Source: RBG-16-66-20 sp040752005 (lineage in GTDB: Bacteria; Pseudomonadota; Gammaproteobacteria; Burkholderiales; SG8-39). Taken from it: 64,000 nt of DNA. Both the position numbers and the translations under genes were made by a program. The notes under the pieces are model-generated. The model was not told the origin of the DNA and did not search any database. It saw only the letters and a program-made list of their open reading frames with translations. Location of the stretch: NCBI GenBank assembly GCA_040752005.1, contig JBFMFX010000001.1, forward strand, positions 62,001 to 126,000, given 5' to 3'. Of this stretch, positions 1 to 9,942 are shown one piece after another. Within the stretch, counting starts at the first letter, position 1. Every line of letters begins with the position of its first letter.

Positions 1-323
1 ATCGCCGCGCCGAGCGCGGGCGCGAGCGCGCCCAGATTCGCGGCGAAGCTGTCGGCGCCGGCTGCGTCGGCGGCCAGGCGCACCACGCTCGCGGCGACGT
101 AGGCGCCGACGGCGATGAACACGCCGTGGGCGAAGTTGAGGACATCCATCAGCCCGAAGACGAGGGTGAGGCCGGAGGCCATGAGGAAAATGAGCAGGCC
201 CATGGCGAGGCCCGCCACGGTGAGCGTCGCCCACGTGGACGGGCTGCCGATGAGCGCGAGCGCGGCGAGGGCGATCGCCGCCACCAGAAGCGGCGGCGCC
301 CAGTCGAGACGCGCGCCGTTCAC
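1..323 (-). CDS. livH: Branched-chain amino acid (LIV-type) ABC transporter permease, LivH family, N-terminal part only
   Basis: Inner-membrane permease subunit of a LIV-type importer. The gene begins with GTG at 323 and runs off the left edge, leaving about 107 residues. Two hydrophobic stretches follow a short start, and the motif GLTLVFGLMDVLNFAHG (about residues 50-66) is the family signature near the start of LivH-type permeases. The GTG overlaps the TGA of the livF gene upstream as GTGA (320-323), so the two are probably translationally coupled. It is the last gene visible in the minus-strand transport operon that starts with the binding protein at 3086. The substrate cannot be read from this piece. 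Confidence 0.85.
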   Translation of the reverse strand, partial: MNGARLDWAPPLLVAAIALAALALIGSPSTWATLTVAGLAMGLLIFLMASGLTLVFGLMDVLNFAHGVFIAVGAYVAASVVRLAADAAGADSFAANLGALAPALGAA

Positions 324-1054
324 GGGCGCGACTCCAGCGAAAGGCCGAGCAGCTTCACTTGCAGCGCCTCGTCCGCCGCGAGCTCGGCCATGCGGCCGGC
401 GTGCACGATCCTTCCGGAATCCATCACTGCCACCCGGTCGCCGAGCATGCGCGCGGCGTGAAAGTTCTGCTCCACCATCAGGATCGTGGTGTCGGTCTTC
501 TTCAGTTCGAGAAACGCCTCGATCAGGTTGTTGATGATCGCCGGCGCGAGCCCCTTGGTGGGCTCATCCACCAGGATGAGCTTTCGCGGCTCGACGATCG
601 CGCGCGCAATCGCGAGCATCTGCTTCTGCCCGCCGGAGAGCAGTCCCGCCGGCAGATGCCAGAACGTCTTCAGGGGCGGGAAGAACCGGAATACCCGCTC
701 GAGGCGCTCGTCGCTCGGCGGCCCGGAGCGCGCCGCAAGAAGCAGGTTCTCGCGCACGGTGAGCCCCGCGAAAATTCCCATGGACTCGGGCACGTAGGCG
801 ATGCCGAGGCGGGCGACGTCGGGCGTGTCGCGCCCGGCGATCTCGGTGCCGTCGAAGCGGATCGAGCCGGCGCAGGCGCGCCACAGCCCCATGATGGTGC
901 GCAGCGTCGTTGTCTTACCGGCGCCGTTGCGGCCGAGCAGCATCGTCAGCTCGCCGCGCGCAACGGCGAGGTCCACGCCCTGCAGGATGTGGTACCGGCC
1001 GATGCGCGTGTGCACGCCGGCGAGGACGAGAAGTTCGCTGCGCGGCTCAGGCAC
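320..1054 (-). CDS. livF: LIV-type ABC transporter ATP-binding protein LivF
   Basis: Cytoplasmic ATPase subunit of the importer, 244 aa, the usual LivF length. Walker A GRNGAGKTT lies at about residues 41-49, the signature LSGGQKQMLAIARA in the middle, and Walker B with ILVDEPTKGLAP follows. The C-terminal part ends with the usual H-loop region (MVEQN). The start overlaps the end of livG by 8 bases and the stop overlaps the GTG of the permease gene. The polarity livK, livG, livF, livH indicates one operon read from the sigma-54 promoter upstream. The substrate is unknown; in bacteria of this type such importers often carry organic acids rather than amino acids. Confidence 0.92.
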   Translation of the reverse strand: MPEPRSELLVLAGVHTRIGRYHILQGVDLAVARGELTMLLGRNGAGKTTTLRTIMGLWRACAGSIRFDGTEIAGRDTPDVARLGIAYVPESMGIFAGLTVRENLLLAARSGPPSDERLERVFRFFPPLKTFWHLPAGLLSGGQKQMLAIARAIVEPRKLILVDEPTKGLAPAIINNLIEAFLELKKTDTTILMVEQNFHAARMLGDRVAVMDSGRIVHAGRMAELAADEALQVKLLGLSLESRP

Positions 1055-1811
1055 CGGCGAACACCCCGAGATAGGCTTGCTGCACGACGGGCGAGGCGAT
1101 CACCTCGGCGGGCAGTCCGTCGGCGACGAGCCGTCCCTGGTGCAGGACGATGATCCGGTCGGCAAGCGACCGGACCACGTCCATCTTGTGCTCGACGAGC
1201 AGCACGGTCCTGTCCCCGCGTGCCTTGATCTCGTGAATGAGCTCCAGAATTACCGGCACTTCGTCCATGCTCATGCCGGCGGTGGGCTCGTCGAACATGA
1301 AGACTTCGGGTTCGAGCGCGAGCAGGATCGCGACTTCCAGCTTTCTCTGGTCGCCGTGCGCCAGCTCGGCGGCGAGCGCGGCGCGCCGCTCGACGAGGGC
1401 GACGCGCTGCAGGCAGTGCTCGGCGCGCTCGATCAATTCGACCCGGTCGGTGCAGAGCGAAAAAAGGTCGAGGCCGAGCCCGGCGCGCGCCTGCACCGCC
1501 AGCCGCACGTTCTCCAGCACCGTCAGATTGGGAAAGAGGTGCGTGAGCTGGAACGCACGCCCGAGCCCCTTGCGCGCGCGCACCGGCGCGGGGTCGCGGG
1601 TGACGTCCTCGCCTCGGAGCCGGACCTCGCCCGCGCTCGCCGGCAACTGCCCGGAGATCAGGTTGAAATAGGTCGTCTTGCCGGCGCCGTTCGGACCGAC
1701 GATCGCGGTGAGCGTCCCCTGCTCGAAGGCGCAGCTCACCGCATCGACCGCGACATGGCCGCCGAAGCGGATCGTCAGCCCGCGCGTCTCGAGGACCGGA
1801 TGCGTGCCCAA
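1047..1811 (-). CDS. livG: LIV-type ABC transporter ATP-binding protein LivG
   Basis: Second ATPase subunit, 254 aa. Walker A GPNGAGKTT is at about residues 39-47, the longer LivG-type insertion (FQLTHLFPNLTVLENV) follows, and Walker B is FMFDEPTAGMS. The signature motif is the unusual AHGDQRKLEVA where LSGGQ-like residues normally stand, a variation common in LivG proteins. It sits 87 bases downstream of livK and overlaps livF by 8 bases. The gap of 1812-1898 holds no recognisable gene. Confidence 0.92.
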   Translation of the reverse strand: MGTHPVLETRGLTIRFGGHVAVDAVSCAFEQGTLTAIVGPNGAGKTTYFNLISGQLPASAGEVRLRGEDVTRDPAPVRARKGLGRAFQLTHLFPNLTVLENVRLAVQARAGLGLDLFSLCTDRVELIERAEHCLQRVALVERRAALAAELAHGDQRKLEVAILLALEPEVFMFDEPTAGMSMDEVPVILELIHEIKARGDRTVLLVEHKMDVVRSLADRIIVLHQGRLVADGLPAEVIASPVVQQAYLGVFAGA

Positions 1812-1898
1812 GAGGACTCTCCCGACTTCGCGCCGCAGGGAGCGGCCGGCGCCCGCTCCGCTCCCTGCGGCGCAGGTAGCCCGGCGCCAGGCGCGTGG

Positions 1899-3086
1899 CT
1901 AGCGCTTGTTGCGGATCGGGACCGGGATCTCGGAAGCCGGGATTTCGCGCACCAGCTCCAGCAGGTCCCACTCGTCCTTCTGGTCCTTCTTGATGCGGAA
2001 GTGATACATGGGCTGCATCGCCTGGTGGTCTTCCTTGCGAAAGGTCATCGTGCCCTTGGGCGTCTCGAAGCTCATGCCCTCCATCGCCGCGATGAGCTTT
2101 TCCGTGTCAGCGGAGCCGGCGCGCTTGATCGCCTCGACGATCGCGATGCCGGCCGCCATGCCGCCGGCGGTGAAGAAGTCGGGCGGCGTGCCGCCGAAGC
2201 GCTTGCGGTGCTCGGCGACCAGCCAGTCGTTTACCCTGTTCTTCGGGAAGGCGTAGTAGTAATAGACGGCGCCCTCCAGGCCGGCGAAGTTCTTCCATGT
2301 CTTCATCACCGGCAGGATGTTGCCGCCCGGAGCAAGGCGGATGTCGAAGCGCTCGGGCTTGAGGTCGGCGATCTTGGTGAGCGGGTGGGCGCCCGCCCAG
2401 ATGATGCCGATGAACCGGCTGCCGGGCTTGTCCTTGAGGGCGTCGAACATGCGCTGGGCCGGCGCCGTGAAGTCGGTCGTCGCGACCGGCACGTATTCCT
2501 CGTGCACCACCTGCGCCTTGCTCTTCACGGCCGCGAGCGCTTCCTTATACGCCTTGACGCCGTCGCGGCCGAACGCGTAGTCCTGCGCGAGCATCGCCAC
2601 TTTCGCGTCCTGCGGCGTCGCGATCGCCGCGGCGATCGCGTCCTGCGTGGAGTTTCTCGCGGTGCGGAAGACGTAGCGGTTCCATCGCTCGCCGGTGATG
2701 GCGTCGGCGACCGCCGGCTCGACGAGCAGGATCTTGCGGTACTCCTCGGCGACCGGAAGCATCGCGAGCGCCGAGGCGGAAAACGTCGGCCCGACCGCGA
2801 GGTCGGCCTTGTCGTCGCCGTAGGCCTGCGCGAGCGCGGACTTGGCGACGTCGGGCTTGAGTTGCCCGTCCTTTTCGATCACGACGATTTTCCGGCCGAG
2901 CACGGTCATCGTGCCGCCGGTGGCGTACTCCAGACCCATCATCAGGCCGGCCTGAGTCTGCTTGGCGTAGGCTTCGAGCGCGCCGGTCTTGTCATAGACG
3001 TGCGCGATTCGGATCTCCTGCGCCGAAGCGATGCCGGCGAGCGCAGCCGCCGCGGCGACACTCGCAAGGAATGGCAGGCGATTCAT
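1899..3086 (-). CDS. LIV-type ABC transporter periplasmic substrate-binding protein
   Basis: Periplasmic binding protein of 395 aa, Peripla_BP_6 (LivK-like) type. The ATG at 3086 is chosen over an upstream in-frame start because it is preceded by a strong AGGAGG site and opens a clear signal peptide (MNRLPFLASVAAAAALAG, then ASAQ as cleavage region). The mature part begins EIRIAHVYDKTGALEAY, typical of the family. It is the first gene of the transport operon and lies just downstream of a -24/-12 promoter. Ligand not deducible; it is clearly different from the two binding proteins at 45443-47884. Confidence 0.9.
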   Translation of the reverse strand: MNRLPFLASVAAAAALAGIASAQEIRIAHVYDKTGALEAYAKQTQAGLMMGLEYATGGTMTVLGRKIVVIEKDGQLKPDVAKSALAQAYGDDKADLAVGPTFSASALAMLPVAEEYRKILLVEPAVADAITGERWNRYVFRTARNSTQDAIAAAIATPQDAKVAMLAQDYAFGRDGVKAYKEALAAVKSKAQVVHEEYVPVATTDFTAPAQRMFDALKDKPGSRFIGIIWAGAHPLTKIADLKPERFDIRLAPGGNILPVMKTWKNFAGLEGAVYYYYAFPKNRVNDWLVAEHRKRFGGTPPDFFTAGGMAAGIAIVEAIKRAGSADTEKLIAAMEGMSFETPKGTMTFRKEDHQAMQPMYHFRIKKDQKDEWDLLELVREIPASEIPVPIRNKR

Positions 3087-3123
3087 GTTCTCCTCCTTCA
3101 GGTTGGTTCCGAGCCGATTCTTC

Positions 3124-3139
3124 CGCAACGCTCATGCCA
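3124..3139 (-). promoter_or_regulatory. Sigma-54 (-24/-12) promoter of the livK operon
   Basis: Read on the minus strand the sequence is TGGCATGAGCGTTGCG. It contains the invariant GG (3138-3137) and GC (3126-3125) separated by exactly 10 bases, and it matches TGGCAC-N5-TTGCA at most positions. It lies about 40 bases upstream of the livK ATG, so transcription would begin near 3113 with a short leader. A sigma-54 activator gene and inverted-repeat sites lie immediately upstream, which strengthens the call. Confidence 0.8.
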
Positions 3140-3201
3140 CCCGATCTTTCCCCACGAAATGGGCGATTTCAAAAGAGCGTGTGCTTACTTTGGAAGCCGC
3201 A

Positions 3202-3252
3202 TGTCCGGAAGTTGAGCAACAGATGTCCGAACATCGGACGAGATGTCCGAAA

Positions 3253-3260
<8 letters not shown>
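3202..3260. promoter_or_regulatory. Three helically phased upstream activator sites for the adjacent sigma-54 regulator
   Basis: Three copies of TGTCCG start at 3202, 3224 and 3244, spaced 22 and 20 bases (two helical turns). The two right-hand copies are inverted repeats of the form TGTCC-N7-GGAC(A/G): 3224-3240 and 3244-3260. The core of the first is GTCCGA-ACA-TCGGAC (3225-3239). The left-hand copy is degenerate (TGTCC-N7-GAGCA). The sites lie 65-135 bases upstream of the -24 element, the usual distance for enhancer binding by an NtrC-type activator. The rightmost site overlaps the regulator's stop codon. Confidence 0.72.
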
Positions 3261-4680
<1,420 letters not shown>

Positions 4681-4691
4681 TGCGACCGGCC

Positions 4692-5864
4692 CTACTCCGG
4701 GCGCGCCGGCGCCTTCGGCCGGCGGCCGATCGTGGCGGCAAGCTCGAGCGTCTCGCCGCGGCGGCTGACGGTCAGCACGGCGCCGCGGCCGGGTTCGAGC
4801 GCGGCGACCAGATCGAGCACCGCCCGCGGGTCGGCGACCTTCTTGCCGTCAATCGCGAGCAGCACGTCGCCGGGCTTCGCTCCGGCGCGGTCGGCCGGGC
4901 CGTTGCGGACTACGCCGCTGATCAGCGCCCCCTGCGGCCCGGGCAGCCGGTAGGACTCGGCGAGCGCTGGCGTGAGCGGCGCCAACTCCACCCCGATCCA
5001 GCCGCGCGTGACCGCGCCGGTTTTCACGATCTGTTCCAGCACCGCGCGCGCCGTCGCCACCGGCATCGCGAAGCCGATGCCGATCGAGCCGCCCGTCTGG
5101 GAAAAGATCGCGGTATTGATGCCGACGAGACTGCCGCGTGCATCCACCAGCGCGCCGCCCGAATTGCCGGGATTGATCGCCGCGTCCGTCTGGATGAAGT
5201 TCTCGAACGTGTTGATGCCCAGTCCGGAGCGCCCGAGCGCCGAGACGATGCCAAGGGTCACCGTCTGGCCGACGCCGAACGGGTTGCCGATGGCGAGCAC
5301 CACGTCGCCCACGCGCAGCGACTCCGAGGAGCCGAACGCGATCGCCGGCAGCTTCTCGCCTTGCACGCGCAGCACCGCCAGATCGGTATCCGGGTCCGAA
5401 CCCACGAAGCGCGCGAGCAGCTTGCGGCCGTCGGGCAGCGCGACCTCAATCTCGTCGGCCGCCTCGACGACGTGGTTGTTGGTGAGGATGTACCCGTCGG
5501 GGCTGACGATCACTCCGGAGCCGAGGCTCGTTGCCCGGCGCGTTTCCTCGCCGAAGGCATCGCCGAAAAAGCGGCGCGCGAGCGGGTCGGCGAAGAAGGG
5601 CAGCCGCGGCGAGCGCACTTCCTTGGAGGTGAGAATGCCGACCACCGAGGGCATCGCCCTCGCCACCGCTTCATGGTAGGAGTCGGCGCGCGCCGCCGCC
5701 GGCGCGGCCTGCCAGGGCCGGGGCGCCGGTTCGGGCTGCGGCACCGTGACGATCTCGCCTACGCCCTTTACCGGCAGCCACTCCGGCTTTAGCGTCGCGA
5801 CCACGAACAGCACCGCCAGGCAGACGGTCGTGGTCTGAGCGAAGACGAGCCAGAGTCGGCGCAT
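4692..5864 (-). CDS. HtrA/DegS-like trypsin-type serine protease with PDZ domain
   Basis: Envelope quality-control protease, 390 aa. The N-terminus carries one membrane anchor or uncleaved signal (LWLVFAQTTTVCLAVLFVVA). The catalytic triad is visible as His in TNNHVV, Asp in DTDLAVL and Ser in GNSGGAL. A single PDZ domain fills the C-terminal 100 residues (GALISGVVRNGPADRAGAKPGDVLL), so it resembles DegS rather than the two-PDZ DegP. The ATG at 5864 (MRRLWLVFAQ) is preferred to a GTG at 5909 because the family starts there. It is divergent from petA, a conserved arrangement in betaproteobacteria. Confidence 0.9.
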   Translation of the reverse strand: MRRLWLVFAQTTTVCLAVLFVVATLKPEWLPVKGVGEIVTVPQPEPAPRPWQAAPAAARADSYHEAVARAMPSVVGILTSKEVRSPRLPFFADPLARRFFGDAFGEETRRATSLGSGVIVSPDGYILTNNHVVEAADEIEVALPDGRKLLARFVGSDPDTDLAVLRVQGEKLPAIAFGSSESLRVGDVVLAIGNPFGVGQTVTLGIVSALGRSGLGINTFENFIQTDAAINPGNSGGALVDARGSLVGINTAIFSQTGGSIGIGFAMPVATARAVLEQIVKTGAVTRGWIGVELAPLTPALAESYRLPGPQGALISGVVRNGPADRAGAKPGDVLLAIDGKKVADPRAVLDLVAALEPGRGAVLTVSRRGETLELAATIGRRPKAPARPE

Positions 5865-5924
5865 GGCGGGACCGAGATTCTGCCATGAATTGCCTTTTAT
5901 TTGAGACACTTAGGTGCGCAAACG

Positions 5925-5953
5925 TGGACTTTGCCGAAGGCGGCCGGTAGAAT
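5925..5953 (+). promoter_or_regulatory. Candidate sigma-70 promoter of the petABC operon
   Basis: A TGGACT -35-like hexamer (5925-5930) and TAGAAT (5948-5953) are separated by 17 bases. The start of transcription would fall near 5960, giving a leader of about 37 bases before the petA ATG. No second candidate is as well placed in the divergent gap. Confidence 0.5.
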
Positions 5954-5996
5954 TCGCGTTTTTCTCCACAAAAACAAGCCCTCCCGAGCCCTTGTC

Positions 5997-6587
5997 ATGA
6001 GTGAACCGAAGATGGACAAGACCCGCCGCGCGCTCGTCGTCGCGACCGCGGCAGCCGGCGCGGTGGCAAGCGCCGGCGCCGCAGTGCCTTTCGTCTGGAG
6101 CATGTGGCCCTCCGAGCGCGCCAAGGCGGCCGGCGCGCCGGTTGAAGTGGATGTGTCGCGCCTTGCACCCGGCGAGCTGATGGTGGTCGAGTGGCGCGGC
6201 AAGCCCGTCTGGGTGATTCGCCGCACGAAGGAGATGATCGACTCGCTCAAGGCGGTGGCTCCGCGCCTCACCGACCCCGAATCGCGCGCTTCGGTGCAGC
6301 CGCCGTACGCGAAGAACGAGGTGCGCGCGGTCAAGCCCGAAATCATGGTGATGGAAGGCGTGTGCACGCACTTGGGCTGCTCGCCGCAACTGAAACCCGC
6401 CGAGGCGAAGGCGGAGATGGGCGCCGACTGGGTGGGCGGTTTCTACTGCCCGTGCCACGGCTCGAAGTTCGACTATGCCGGCCGCGTGTTCAAGGGTGCG
6501 CCCGCGCCGCTCAACCTGCCGGTGCCGCCGCACACCTACCTTGCGGACACCGTGATCCTGATCGGCGAAGACAGGAAAGGGGCCTGA
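5997..6587 (+). CDS. petA: Ubiquinol-cytochrome c reductase iron-sulfur (Rieske) subunit
   Basis: Rieske protein of the cytochrome bc1 complex, 196 aa, which transfers electrons from ubiquinol to cytochrome c1. A twin-arginine-like N-terminus (KTRRALVVATAAAGAV) is followed by one membrane anchor. The 2Fe-2S ligands are seen in CTHLGC (C123, H125) and CPCHGS (C151, H154), with the disulfide cysteines C128 and C153. The ATG at 5997 is chosen because it opens the canonical N-terminus. petB follows after 3 bases, so petABC is one operon. Confidence 0.97.
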   Translation: MSEPKMDKTRRALVVATAAAGAVASAGAAVPFVWSMWPSERAKAAGAPVEVDVSRLAPGELMVVEWRGKPVWVIRRTKEMIDSLKAVAPRLTDPESRASVQPPYAKNEVRAVKPEIMVMEGVCTHLGCSPQLKPAEAKAEMGADWVGGFYCPCHGSKFDYAGRVFKGAPAPLNLPVPPHTYLADTVILIGEDRKGA

Positions 6588-6590
6588 CGC

Positions 6591-7877
6591 ATGGCTTCGC
6601 GCCTGACCACATTGTGGGACTGGTTCGACTCGCGGATGCCCTCGGTCGCCGAGGAGTGGCGCAAGCACGCCGCGGAGTACTACGCGCCGAAGAACTTCAA
6701 CTTCTGGTACTACTTCGGCTCGCTCGCACTGCTGGTGCTCGTGATCCAGATCGTCTCGGGCATCTTCCTGACGATGAACTACAAGCCGGACGCGAACCTC
6801 GCCTTCGGCTCGGTCGAGTACATCATGCGCGACGTGCCCGGCGGCTGGATTATCCGCTACATCCATTCCACCGGCGCCTCGGCGTTCTTCATCGTCGTGT
6901 ATCTGCACATGTTCCGGGCGCTGCTGTACGGCTCGCATCGCGAACCGCGCGAGTTGGTCTGGATCTTCGGCGTGCTGATCTATCTCACGCTGATGGCCGA
7001 GGCCTTCTTCGGCTACCTGCTGCCGTGGGGCCAGATGTCGTACTGGGGTGCGCAGGTGATCGTCAACCTGTTCGGCACCATCCCGGTCATCGGCCCGGAT
7101 CTGGCGCTGTGGATCCGCGGCGACTACGTCGTATCGGACGCGACGCTCAACCGCTTCTTCGCGCTGCACGTGATCGCGGTTCCGCTGGTGCTGCTGGGCC
7201 TGGTCGTGGCGCATATCCTGGCGCTGCACGACGTCGGCTCGAACAACCCGGACGGCATCGAGATCAAGAAGAAAAAAGACCCGGTCACCGGCCACCCGGT
7301 GGACGGCATTCCGTTCCATCCCTACTACACGGTGAAGGACATCGTCGGCGCGATCGTCTTCCTCGCGATCTTCTGCGCGGTGATGTTCTTCGCGCCCGAG
7401 ATGGGAGGCTATTTCCTCGAACGCAACAACTTCATCCCGGCCGATCCGCTGAAGACGCCGCCGCACATCGCGCCGGTGTGGTACTTCACGCCGTATTACT
7501 CGATCCTGCGCGCGGTGCCGCCGATGTTCAATTCGCAGTTCCCGGGGGTGCTGGCGATGGGGCTGGCGGTGCTGGTGCTGTTTTTCCTGCCGTGGCTCGA
7601 CCGCAGCCCGGTGAAGTCCATCCGCTACCGCGGCTGGCTGTACCGGGCCTGGCTGGCGGCGTTCGTGGTGTCGTTCCTCGTGCTCGGTTACCTCGGCACC
7701 GAGCCGACCACGGTGTGGGGGCAGTTCGGCTTCGACGCCTTCTTCCTCGACACGCGCGACATCGCGACCTGGGCGGCGCGCTTGTTCACGGTGGTCTATT
7801 TCCTGTTCTTCATCCTGATGCCCTGGTACACGGCGCGCGACAGGGTGAAGCCGGTGCCCGACCGGGTGACGATGTGA
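6591..7877 (+). CDS. petB: Cytochrome b subunit of the bc1 complex
   Basis: Integral membrane subunit carrying both b hemes and the quinone sites, 428 aa. Heme ligand pairs are visible as H92/H106 and H193/H208 in helices B and D. The Qo-site motif appears as PDW-type PADPLKTPPHIAPVWYF, and eight hydrophobic segments fit the full-length fused form found in proteobacteria. It is separated from petA by 3 bases and from petC by 13 bases. Confidence 0.97.
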   Translation: MASRLTTLWDWFDSRMPSVAEEWRKHAAEYYAPKNFNFWYYFGSLALLVLVIQIVSGIFLTMNYKPDANLAFGSVEYIMRDVPGGWIIRYIHSTGASAFFIVVYLHMFRALLYGSHREPRELVWIFGVLIYLTLMAEAFFGYLLPWGQMSYWGAQVIVNLFGTIPVIGPDLALWIRGDYVVSDATLNRFFALHVIAVPLVLLGLVVAHILALHDVGSNNPDGIEIKKKKDPVTGHPVDGIPFHPYYTVKDIVGAIVFLAIFCAVMFFAPEMGGYFLERNNFIPADPLKTPPHIAPVWYFTPYYSILRAVPPMFNSQFPGVLAMGLAVLVLFFLPWLDRSPVKSIRYRGWLYRAWLAAFVVSFLVLGYLGTEPTTVWGQFGFDAFFLDTRDIATWAARLFTVVYFLFFILMPWYTARDRVKPVPDRVTM

Positions 7878-7890
7878 GCGGGGGCGGACG

Positions 7891-8619
7891 ATGAAGAAAC
7901 TGCTCATTGCCCTGCTGTTCGCTCCGCTCGCGGCGTGGTCGGCGGCGGTCGGCTACCGGCTCGACCGGGCGCCGATTGATCCGACCGACCTGGTGAGCCT
8001 GCAATCGGGAGCGCAGCTGTTCATCAACTACTGCATGAACTGCCACGGCGCGCAGTACATGCGCTACAACCGGCTGGTGGCGCTCGGGCTCACCGAGGCG
8101 CAGATCCGCGACAACCTGATTTTCACCGGCGAGAAGGTGGGCGACACGATGCGCGTCGCGATGACGCCGAAGGACGGCAAGGCCTGGTTCGGCGTGCCGC
8201 CGCCCGACCTGTCGCTCGTCGGCCGCTCGCGCGGCGCCGACTGGCTCTACACCTACCTGCGCACGTTCTACCGCGATCCGAAGTCGCCGACCGGATGGAA
8301 CAACGCCGTGTTTCCGAATGTCGCTATGCCGCACGCGCTGTGGCTGCTGCAGGGCGAGCGGGCGCTGGAAATCGCCCACGTCAAGGACAAGGCGGGCCAC
8401 GACGCGGTCGAGTACCGCTGGCGGCAGCTCGCGCCGGGCGCGCTCTCGCCGGCGCGGTACGACGCCGCGGTGCGCGACCTGGTCAATTTCCTGATGTACG
8501 TCGCCGAACCCGAGGCGCGCACGCGCAAGACCGTCGGCATCGTGGTGCTGTTCGTGCTGGGCGTGCTGTTCGTCCTCGCGTATGCCCTCAAGAAGGAGTA
8601 CTGGAAGGACGTGAAATAG
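7891..8619 (+). CDS. petC: Cytochrome c1 subunit of the bc1 complex
   Basis: Membrane-anchored c-type cytochrome, 242 aa. A signal peptide (MKKLLIALLFAPLAAWSAA) is followed by the heme-binding CMNCH at residues 48-52. The axial methionine is probably in NVAMPHALW, and a C-terminal membrane anchor (VGIVVLFVLGVLFVLAYALKK) holds it in the inner membrane. It closes the petABC operon and is followed at once by sspA, as in many betaproteobacteria. Confidence 0.96.
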   Translation: MKKLLIALLFAPLAAWSAAVGYRLDRAPIDPTDLVSLQSGAQLFINYCMNCHGAQYMRYNRLVALGLTEAQIRDNLIFTGEKVGDTMRVAMTPKDGKAWFGVPPPDLSLVGRSRGADWLYTYLRTFYRDPKSPTGWNNAVFPNVAMPHALWLLQGERALEIAHVKDKAGHDAVEYRWRQLAPGALSPARYDAAVRDLVNFLMYVAEPEARTRKTVGIVVLFVLGVLFVLAYALKKEYWKDVK

Positions 8620-8687
8620 GGCCGCGGCCGCCCGCAAGGAGTCGGGCGAACGCCCGGCCCGCCATCCGCGTCGAGGAATTCCCCTTC

Positions 8688-9287
8688 ATGATGCAACTGT
8701 ATTCCGGCACGACCTGCCCGTTCAGCCACCGCTGCCGCTTCGTGCTCTACGAGAAGGGCATGGACTTCCAGGTGATCGACGTGGACATGTACAACAAGCC
8801 GGAAGACATCGCGGTGATGAACCCGTACAACCGGCTGCCGGTGCTGGTCGAGCGCGACCTGATCCTGTACGAGTCGAACATCATCAACGAATACATTGAC
8901 GAGCGATTCCCGCACCCGCAGCTGATGCCCGCCGATCCGGTGATGCGCGCGCGCGCGCGGTTGATGCTGTTCAACATGGAAGTCGAGCTGTTCTCGCAGA
9001 TCGAGGCGCTGGAGTCCGGCAAGGAAAAGGCGGTCGAGCGCGCCCGCCAGCACGTGCACGACCGGCTGATCGAGCTGGCGCCGGTCTTCACGCGCACCAA
9101 GTACATGCTCGGCGACGAGTTCAGCATGCTCGACGTGGCGATCGCGCCGCTGCTGTGGCGGCTCGATCATTACGGCATCCGGCTCGGCAAGCAGGCGGCG
9201 CCGCTCGCAAAATACGCCGAGCGCATCTTCTCGCGGCCGGCGTTCATCGAGGCGCTCACGCCTTCCGAGAAAGTGATGCGCAAGTAG
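8688..9287 (+). CDS. sspA: Stringent starvation protein A (GST-fold RNA polymerase-associated protein)
   Basis: 199 aa protein with glutathione S-transferase N- and C-terminal domains. The N-terminus MQLYSGTTCPFSHRCRFVLYEKG and the NRLPVLVERDLILYES segment are typical of SspA, which binds RNA polymerase and alters promoter use in stationary phase and stress. Two adjacent ATGs (8688 and 8691) could start it. It lies 68 bases after petC and 16 bases before sspB, its usual partner gene, and may be read from the pet promoter. Confidence 0.93.
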   Translation: MMQLYSGTTCPFSHRCRFVLYEKGMDFQVIDVDMYNKPEDIAVMNPYNRLPVLVERDLILYESNIINEYIDERFPHPQLMPADPVMRARARLMLFNMEVELFSQIEALESGKEKAVERARQHVHDRLIELAPVFTRTKYMLGDEFSMLDVAIAPLLWRLDHYGIRLGKQAAPLAKYAERIFSRPAFIEALTPSEKVMRK

Positions 9288-9303
9288 GCTGCGGCCGCGC
9301 GCG

Positions 9304-9735
9304 ATGGCAAACCCGGAGATCCCGACCAAGCCCTATCTGCTGCGGGCGCTCTACGAGTGGTGCGTGGACAACGGCTACACGCCGCACATCGCGGTCAAGG
9401 TGGACTCGCGCGCGCAGGTTCCGGCGGAGTACGTCAAGGACGGCGAGATCACGTTCAACATTTCTCCGGTAGCGGTGCACAAGCTGCAGATGGGCAACGA
9501 ATTCATCGAATTCTCCGCCCGCTTCGCCGGCGTGGCGCGCCAGATCTCGGTGCCCGTCGGCAGCGTCTTCGCGCTCTATGCGCGCGAGACCGGCCACGGC
9601 ATGACCTTCGACGTCGAGGCGCCGAAGCCGGCGCTTCAGGCCGCCGCCGAGGCTGAGCCCGCGGCGCCGACGGCGTCCGAACCGGAACCGACCCGGCCCT
9701 CGGGCGGCAAGCCGGCGCTGCGGCGGGTGAAATAG
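9304..9735 (+). CDS. sspB: ClpXP protease specificity-enhancing factor SspB
   Basis: Adaptor that delivers ssrA-tagged proteins to ClpXP, 143 aa. The folded domain occupies the first 110 residues (PYLLRALYEWCVDNGYTPH at the start, then the MGNEFIEFSARFAGVARQI core). A flexible Pro/Ala/Glu-rich tail ends in GGKPALRRVK, a short C-terminal segment of the kind that docks on ClpX. It follows sspA by 16 bases. Confidence 0.95.
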   Translation: MANPEIPTKPYLLRALYEWCVDNGYTPHIAVKVDSRAQVPAEYVKDGEITFNISPVAVHKLQMGNEFIEFSARFAGVARQISVPVGSVFALYARETGHGMTFDVEAPKPALQAAAEAEPAAPTASEPEPTRPSGGKPALRRVK

Positions 9736-9848
9736 CGCGCGACCGGCGACGCTCGGGGCGCGCGCGGGCGCAGACGGAAGACGGGCGCAGAAAGAGCGGA
9801 GCGGATCGGCGGCTCGACGCAGTTGGCGGCGCGGCCTCGGACGGCGCT

Positions 9849-9854
9849 TACAAT
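9849..9854 (+). promoter_or_regulatory. Candidate -10 element of the tRNA-Thr gene
   Basis: TACAAT lies 8 bases upstream of the tRNA 5' end, followed by a GC-rich discriminator. A possible -35 (TTGGCG) is present but 20 bases away, longer than optimal. Only the -10 is well supported. The rest of 9736-9848 shows no gene. Confidence 0.45.
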
Positions 9855-9862
9855 GCCCTCGG

Positions 9863-9935
9863 GCCGGCTTAGCTCAGCGGGTAGAGCAGCGGTTTTGTAA
9901 ACCGTTGGTCGGCGGTTCGAATCCGTCAGCCGGCA
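9863..9935 (+). tRNA. tRNA-Thr (anticodon TGT)
   Basis: A 73-base cloverleaf. The acceptor stem GCCGGCT pairs with AGCCGGC, the D-arm contains TTAGCTCAGCGGGTAGAGC, the anticodon loop is TTTTGTAAA with anticodon TGT, and the T-arm GGCGGTTCGAATCCGTC is canonical. The discriminator is A, and CCG rather than CCA follows, so CCA must be added after transcription. It is a single tRNA; no integrated element is seen at its 3' end. Confidence 0.96.
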
Positions 9936-9942
9936 CCGGCCC

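Noticed and set aside
801..3215. 804-codon open frame on the plus strand
   Set aside because: It is antisense to livF, livG and livK, all of which have firm motifs. Composition is typical of a shadow frame.
5865..5909. Upstream GTG start (5909) for the HtrA-like protease
   Set aside because: It adds 15 residues not typical of the family and would place the start in the petA promoter region; MRRLWLVFAQ at 5864 is the family N-terminus.
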